DNA from: an uncultured Lachnospiraceae bacterium
GTDB lineage: Bacteria; Bacillota; Clostridia; Lachnospirales; Lachnospiraceae
Assembly (NCBI GenBank): GCA_910579645.1
Contig: CAJTVK010000094.1
Span: 1 to 17,242 of the forward strand
Reading direction: 5' to 3'
Length of the DNA stretch: 17,242 bases
Positions within the stretch are counted from its first letter, which is position 1, and each line of letters starts with the position of its first letter. The notes below the pieces were generated by a model. The model was not told the origin of the DNA and did no database searches. It saw only the letters and a list, made by a program, of their open reading frames with translations. The position numbers and the translations under genes are program-made. Below are positions 14,175-17,242 of the stretch, piece by piece.

Positions 14175-14621
14175 TTATGACTGGCGGCAGACTAATAGTT
14201 CTATATCCGTATCCGAAAATACGTCTTTTATAATGGCGGATACGTTATCCCAAGTTAGTTTGTCTAAACCGCAGCCTATGAGAGGCATTGCAATTTTCGT
14301 GATATGTTCCGTTTCACATATACTCCGCATTGCCATAAGGGCAGAACGCATGGATTGGTAAGTGGGCTTATGGAAATGCCTTTCTTTTGTGATGAGATTC
14401 AGTACTCTGCCCTCTGAAATGCAATCTCCCTCAAGTTTCCGGCTGCGCCATTTTTTTAAATAATCGGGATATTTGTTTTGGAGCGTGTGTTTCATATCAA
14501 ATCTTTTGTTAAATTCAACAACAATTCCTTTTCCCATTCCGAAATCGGCACTGATGCAGTGGGACAGATGATAGTCTTCCGGAACCGAAAATAAATCTCT
14601 CACTTCTTCTGTATAGGTCAT
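14175..14621 (-). CDS. Macrodomain protein, TARG1/OARD1-like ADP-ribose hydrolase
   Basis: This 148-residue single-domain protein matches the macrodomain fold, closest in memory to human TARG1 (OARD1), which removes ADP-ribose from glutamate side chains and deacylates O-acyl-ADP-ribose. The nucleotide-binding segment is HCISADFGMGKGI (21-33). The block LITKERHFHKPTYQSM (76-91) and the motif MPLIGCGLDKLTW (112-124) resemble the TARG1 blocks that hold its catalytic Lys and Asp. The corresponding residues here are probably Lys79 and Asp120. I chose the ATG at 14621, 7 bases after AGGAGG (14629-14634). The open frame continues upstream without support. The protein is cytoplasmic. It is transcribed away from the glycerate kinase gene, with which it shares a promoter region. 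Confidence 0.85.
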   Translation of the reverse strand: MTYTEEVRDLFSVPEDYHLSHCISADFGMGKGIVVEFNKRFDMKHTLQNKYPDYLKKWRSRKLEGDCISEGRVLNLITKERHFHKPTYQSMRSALMAMRSICETEHITKIAMPLIGCGLDKLTWDNVSAIIKDVFSDTDIELLVCRQS

Positions 14622-14673
14622 GCTTTTGCCTCCTGTCATTGACGGCTGCCGCCGGGTCTTTGGTTTCTGTTGA

Positions 14674-14702
14674 TTGACGGACAGCCGATTGGCTGATAAC
14701 AT
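14674..14702 (+). promoter_or_regulatory. Candidate promoter of the glycerate kinase gene
   Basis: TTGACG (14674-14679) and TAACAT (14697-14702) are spaced 17 bases apart on the plus strand. The resulting transcript would include the hairpin at 14731-14757 in its leader. The -10 match is moderate. Confidence 0.35.
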
Positions 14703-14704
14703 TT

Positions 14705-14733
14705 ATTATATCAAAGCATTGTGGATTTTTCCA
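14705..14733 (-). promoter_or_regulatory. Candidate promoter of the macrodomain gene
   Basis: On the minus strand, TGGAAA (14728-14733) and a perfect TATAAT (14705-14710) are separated by 17 bases. The leader would be about 77 bases. Its -35 overlaps the first arm of the hairpin at 14731-14757. Confidence 0.45.
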
Positions 14734-14764
14734 GAGCATTTTTCAGACACGCTCTGGTGTTTTT
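14731..14764 (+). terminator. Intrinsic terminator-like hairpin upstream of glycerate kinase
   Basis: CCAGAGC (14731-14737) pairs exactly with GCTCTGG (14751-14757) over a 13-base loop, followed by TGTTTTT (14758-14764). It is oriented for plus-strand transcripts. It could stop readthrough from the ABC operon or act as an attenuator in the glycerate kinase leader. Confidence 0.6.
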
Positions 14765-14802
14765 AAATTATGGACGGCATGGGAAAGGAGAACGGTGGTT
14801 GT

Positions 14803-16038
14803 ATGAAAGAAAAACTGTATCAGGATGCCCGGCAGATTATGGCGGGTGCGATTGGTCAGGTGATGCCTGATGCTGCCGTACGGCAGGCATTGTCAGGCAG
14901 GGAATATTCCGGGAAGGTATATCTTGTCGCTGTAGGAAAGGCGGCATGGCAAATGGCAGAGGCGGCTGTGGATCTGATTCCGTTATCATTGGCAGCAGGC
15001 ATTGTGCTGACAAAGTACGGTCATGTAAAACATAGGCTGCCCGGCATAGTCTGCTTGGAAGCAGGGCACCCTGTGCCGGATGAAAATTCGCTGAAAGGTA
15101 CGGAGGCGGTCTTGGACATGACGGCTGATTTAACCGAAGAAGATACAGTGCTGTTTCTGCTGTCCGGCGGCGGCAGCGCTTTGTTTGAGCAGCCGTTGGT
15201 TTCTTTGGAGGAATTGCAGGATATTACCGAGCAGTTATTGGCAAGCGGGGCGGATATTGTGGAAATCAATAGAATCCGTAAACGGCTCAGCGGGGTGAAG
15301 GGCGGCCGCTTTGCGCAGCATTGCGCGCCGGCCAAAGTGGAGGCCGTGATTTTAAGCGACATCGTGGGAGATCCTTTGGATATGATTGCCAGCGGACCTG
15401 TCACTCCCGACAGTTCCACCTGTGCGCAGGCTCTGGCTGTCGTGCGGAAATATGGGCTGAACTTAAGCGACAGGGCAAGAGCCTGCCTGGAAAGAGAAAC
15501 GCCAAAGGAACTGGGCAAGGTGGAAACCCGTATTATCGGAAATGTGCGCCAATTATGTGCAGCCGCAGGCCGGGTTTGCCGGGAACTGGGCTATGAGACA
15601 GTGCTTCTGACGGATTGCCTGGGGTGCGAAGCCAAGGAGGCCGGCCGGTTTATGGCAGATATTGTCAGGTGCCATGCCGGAAGCGGACGGAAATTAGCAT
15701 TTCTGGCGGGCGGGGAGACTGTGGTAAGCGTTACCGGACACGGCATGGGCGGACGCAATCAGGAACTGGCTCTGGCGGCGGCTCCGGGCATTTCAGGGCT
15801 GCATGCGGCAGTATTCAGCGTGGGCAGTGACGGCACGGACGGCCCTACCGACGCGGCAGGGGGCTATGTGGACGGGGATACTCAGCGGGCGTTGGAGGAG
15901 AAAGGTTATTCCGTGTCCGAATCACTGGCGGATAATGATGCTTATCATGCCCTTAAGGCGGTGAACGGACTGCTTGTCACCGGCCCTACCGGAACCAATG
16001 TGAATGATGTGACGGTGGCGCTGCTGCAGGAGTGCTGA
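14803..16038 (+). CDS. Glycerate 2-kinase (MOFRL family)
   Basis: This 411-residue enzyme belongs to the GckA/TtuD-type glycerate kinases, which phosphorylate glycerate to 2-phosphoglycerate in the cytoplasm and feed lower glycolysis. The N-terminal DUF4147 domain shows VGKAAWQM (44-51), LLSGGGSALF (119-128) and NRIRKRLSGVKGG (156-168). The C-terminal MOFRL domain shows GGETVV (303-308), GRNQEL (317-322), GSDGTDGPTDAAGG (341-354) and GPTGTNVNDV (394-403). I chose the ATG at 14803, 12 bases after AAAGGAG (14784-14790). The in-frame ATG at 14770 has no ribosome binding site. Some relatives have been annotated as hydroxypyruvate reductase, but the kinase assignment is preferred. No operon partner is seen. 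Confidence 0.9.
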   Translation: MKEKLYQDARQIMAGAIGQVMPDAAVRQALSGREYSGKVYLVAVGKAAWQMAEAAVDLIPLSLAAGIVLTKYGHVKHRLPGIVCLEAGHPVPDENSLKGTEAVLDMTADLTEEDTVLFLLSGGGSALFEQPLVSLEELQDITEQLLASGADIVEINRIRKRLSGVKGGRFAQHCAPAKVEAVILSDIVGDPLDMIASGPVTPDSSTCAQALAVVRKYGLNLSDRARACLERETPKELGKVETRIIGNVRQLCAAAGRVCRELGYETVLLTDCLGCEAKEAGRFMADIVRCHAGSGRKLAFLAGGETVVSVTGHGMGGRNQELALAAAPGISGLHAAVFSVGSDGTDGPTDAAGGYVDGDTQRALEEKGYSVSESLADNDAYHALKAVNGLLVTGPTGTNVNDVTVALLQEC

Positions 16039-16085
16039 TTTCTGTGTCCGAAATCATGAAAAACAATTTTTGGTTTTATGCCTCT

Positions 16086-16138
16086 GCAGCTGCTCGGGCT
16101 GACAGCATACGAGATCTTGCTGCAGCCTGAGCAGCTGC
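16086..16138. repeat. Long imperfect hairpin, 21-bp stem
   Basis: The arm 16086-16107 (begins GCAGCTGCTCGGGCTG) pairs with 16118-16138 (ends CAGCCTGAGCAGCTGC) over 21 base pairs. There is one G-T wobble and one bulged A (16102) around a 10-base loop (TACGAGATCT). Neither flank has a T-run, so it is not a standard terminator. It lies 48 bases after the glycerate kinase stop and could be a 3'-end stabiliser, a palindromic repeat element or a structured RNA. Confidence 0.6.
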
Positions 16139-16364
16139 GCAGGAACAATACCTAAAACTGATTTCACTCGGACGTGTTTGAGAAATGCTTTCTGTCAGAG
16201 GTGTGTCACAATTGCATATATTCTCTTGCGGAAAGGATGGGCACATAGTGGGCTATGTCACTTAAAATTGGCACAAATATTCCGCAAAATGGTGAAATCA
16301 TACATCGTTTTGCAGGTGACAGGAATGAATTTTAAGACACATTCTGGCCCGCGATGCCTTACAG

Positions 16365-16394
16365 TTTACATAGGATGTAAAATTATGGTATGAT
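16365..16394 (+). promoter_or_regulatory. Candidate promoter of the Spo0A-like gene
   Basis: TTTACA (16365-16370) and TATGAT (16389-16394) are spaced 18 bases apart, each five of six to the vegetative consensus. The leader would be about 100 bases. Confidence 0.5.
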
Positions 16395-16499
16395 GCACAA
16401 CAGGAAATGTTGGAATTTGTAGATTTTAGATGATAGTTCAAGGCAGCGGCATATAAGGGATAAATTAAGAAAGTTGTGGGAATATGGGGGAATCGCCGT

Positions 16500-16898
16500 A
16501 TGGAATACGAAGAGACGGAAAACAATAAGCTGGAGGAGTATGTGACAAAAGTGATGATTGAGATGGGTGTGCCCGCGCACCTGAAAGGTTATAGATATCT
16601 TCGGGCATCCATTATTATGGCGGAAGAGGATATGGAAGTGGTGGGCAGCGTGACTAAGCTTCTGTATCCCGAAATCGCAAAGAAATACAAGACTACGGAG
16701 CAGAAAGTAGAACGTGCCATAAGGAATGCGATAGAAGTTTCATGGATGCGGGGGAATGTACGGATTTTTGAAGAGTTATTCGGCTATTCCGTGCAGACGG
16801 GAAACAGCCGCCCCACAAACAGCGAATATATTGCTCAGATTGCGGATAAAATCAGTTTGGATCTGCGTAATGAGGGCAGGGAAGCAGATAATATTTAG
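16500..16898 (+). CDS. Stand-alone Spo0A C-terminal-domain DNA-binding protein
   Basis: This 132-residue protein is essentially the DNA-binding effector domain of the sporulation master regulator Spo0A, without the phosphorylated receiver domain. Family blocks are VTKVMIEMGVPAHLKGYRYL (about 16-35), YPEIAKKYKTT (about 58-68), VERAIRNAIEVSWMRGN (about 72-88) and RPTNSEYIAQIADKI (about 102-116). I chose the ATG at 16500, with GGGGGA (16486-16491) as ribosome binding site. The frame also starts with GTG at 16476, which is less well placed. The protein ends naturally, so it does not look like a broken spo0A. It may bind 0A-box-like sites without phosphorylation control, which is inference. Confidence 0.88.
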   Translation: MEYEETENNKLEEYVTKVMIEMGVPAHLKGYRYLRASIIMAEEDMEVVGSVTKLLYPEIAKKYKTTEQKVERAIRNAIEVSWMRGNVRIFEELFGYSVQTGNSRPTNSEYIAQIADKISLDLRNEGREADNI

Positions 16899-17153
16899 CC
16901 GGTTATTGCGGGAGGCGCATCCGGGACACACTTTCTGGGCGGAGCATTTGCGCTGGAAAGCTAGGAGGCAGTCATTGAAGGATTTCCCATAGGCTCCGCT
17001 TTTTTCAAAAGAGATGTGGTTTTTCACTTCTTTGGAGATGGTTGTGCAGTCCTTGTTTAGAAACCTGCCGATAGCTTTAAAGCCTTGCCCTTCATTCAGT
17101 TTCGTTTCGATCATAATTTTGGAATCAAGAGTTAAATGTTTTTGTTTGTTCAT
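16776..17153 (-). pseudogene. IS30-type transposase, 5' fragment
   Basis: The ATG at 17153 opens a frame whose first 79 or so codons (down to about 16917) read as the N-terminal helix-turn-helix of IS30-family transposases: HLTLDSKIMIETKLNEG, FKAIGRFLNKDCTTISKEVK, then FNDCLLAFQRK and a VCPGC cysteine pair. The remaining codons run antisense into the Spo0A-like gene and resemble nothing. The catalytic DDE domain is therefore missing and the element is dead. The junction lies between the Spo0A-like stop (16898) and about 16917. The other end of the element may extend past the window, and no terminal inverted repeat could be assigned. Confidence 0.75.
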
Positions 17154-17242
17154 AAGTGGTTCTTTCCCGCTGGGAGGAAGCAGCCATATTTATATAAAGG
17201 ATTTTAACAGATAATTCGGAAAGATTGAATTCCACTGTTGGG

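Larger units (their letters stand above)
16039..16499. other. Intergenic region between glycerate kinase and Spo0A-like gene
   Basis: About 460 bases with no frame that looks coding. It holds the long hairpin at 16086-16138, a probable promoter at 16365-16394, and AT-rich leader sequence. No T-run terminator is visible after the glycerate kinase stop. Confidence 0.5.

Noticed and set aside
14770..14802. Earlier ATG for the glycerate kinase
   Set aside because: It comes directly after the hairpin's T-run with no ribosome binding site, and the added residues do not look like the family's N-terminus.
1..17242. CRISPR array, tRNA, rRNA or toxin-antitoxin pair
   Set aside because: No regularly spaced direct repeats, tRNA cloverleaf, rRNA stretch or toxin next to the macrodomain gene were found on reading both strands.

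Overview
The gene content and codon style point to an anaerobic gut Firmicute of the Lachnospiraceae (Clostridium cluster XIVa) type. Supporting signs are strong AGGAGG ribosome binding sites, tightly overlapping operons, a stand-alone Spo0A-type DNA-binding protein, a Lachnospiraceae-style MalF with an N-terminal extension, and moderate GC with AT-rich intergenic regions. This assignment is inferred from reading the sequence, not from a database search.

Layout. (1) 1-1112: the 3' part of a gene for a multi-pass membrane protein, probably an ABC exporter permease, whose start lies outside the window. (2) 1164-10150: an alpha-glucan (maltodextrin/glycogen-type oligosaccharide) locus. A LacI-family regulator on the minus strand is divergent from a lipoprotein solute-binding protein, a MalF-type permease that carries a one-base frameshift, and a MalG-type permease. 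A strong terminator-like hairpin follows. Then come two intracellular debranching enzymes of different families, a type I pullulanase-like GH13 and a GH133 amylo-1,6-glucosidase, which overlap by one base. No importer ATPase is encoded here, so a shared MsmX/MalK-type ATPase elsewhere must be assumed. (3) 10151-10589: about 440 bases without a convincing gene, containing a perfect 14-bp inverted repeat. (4) 10590-13953: a four-gene operon of ECF sigma factor, membrane protein (candidate anti-sigma), ABC ATPase and ABC-2-type permease, with overlapping or almost abutting ends, followed by what may be the dead start of a further gene. (5) 14175-14621 (minus strand): a macrodomain protein closely resembling the TARG1/OARD1 ADP-ribose hydrolases. 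(6) 14803-16038: a MOFRL-family glycerate 2-kinase, divergent from the macrodomain gene, with a hairpin in its leader. (7) 16039-16499: an intergenic region with a 21-bp imperfect hairpin. (8) 16500-16898: a stand-alone Spo0A C-terminal-domain protein. (9) 16917-17153 (minus strand): the 5' fragment of an IS30-type transposase gene.

How it fits together. In region 2 the importer would capture branched or linear malto-oligosaccharides under LacI-family control, and the two cytoplasmic debranching enzymes would remove alpha-1,6 branches from them or from stored glycogen. Region 4 looks like a self-contained envelope-signal response module in which a sigma factor controls its own ABC exporter. 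The most notable points are the malF frameshift, the repeated motifs in the regulator/importer intergenic region, the sigma-ABC operon with its broken tail, the TARG1-like macrodomain, and the unexplained long hairpins. No clearly new system is proven by the sequence alone.
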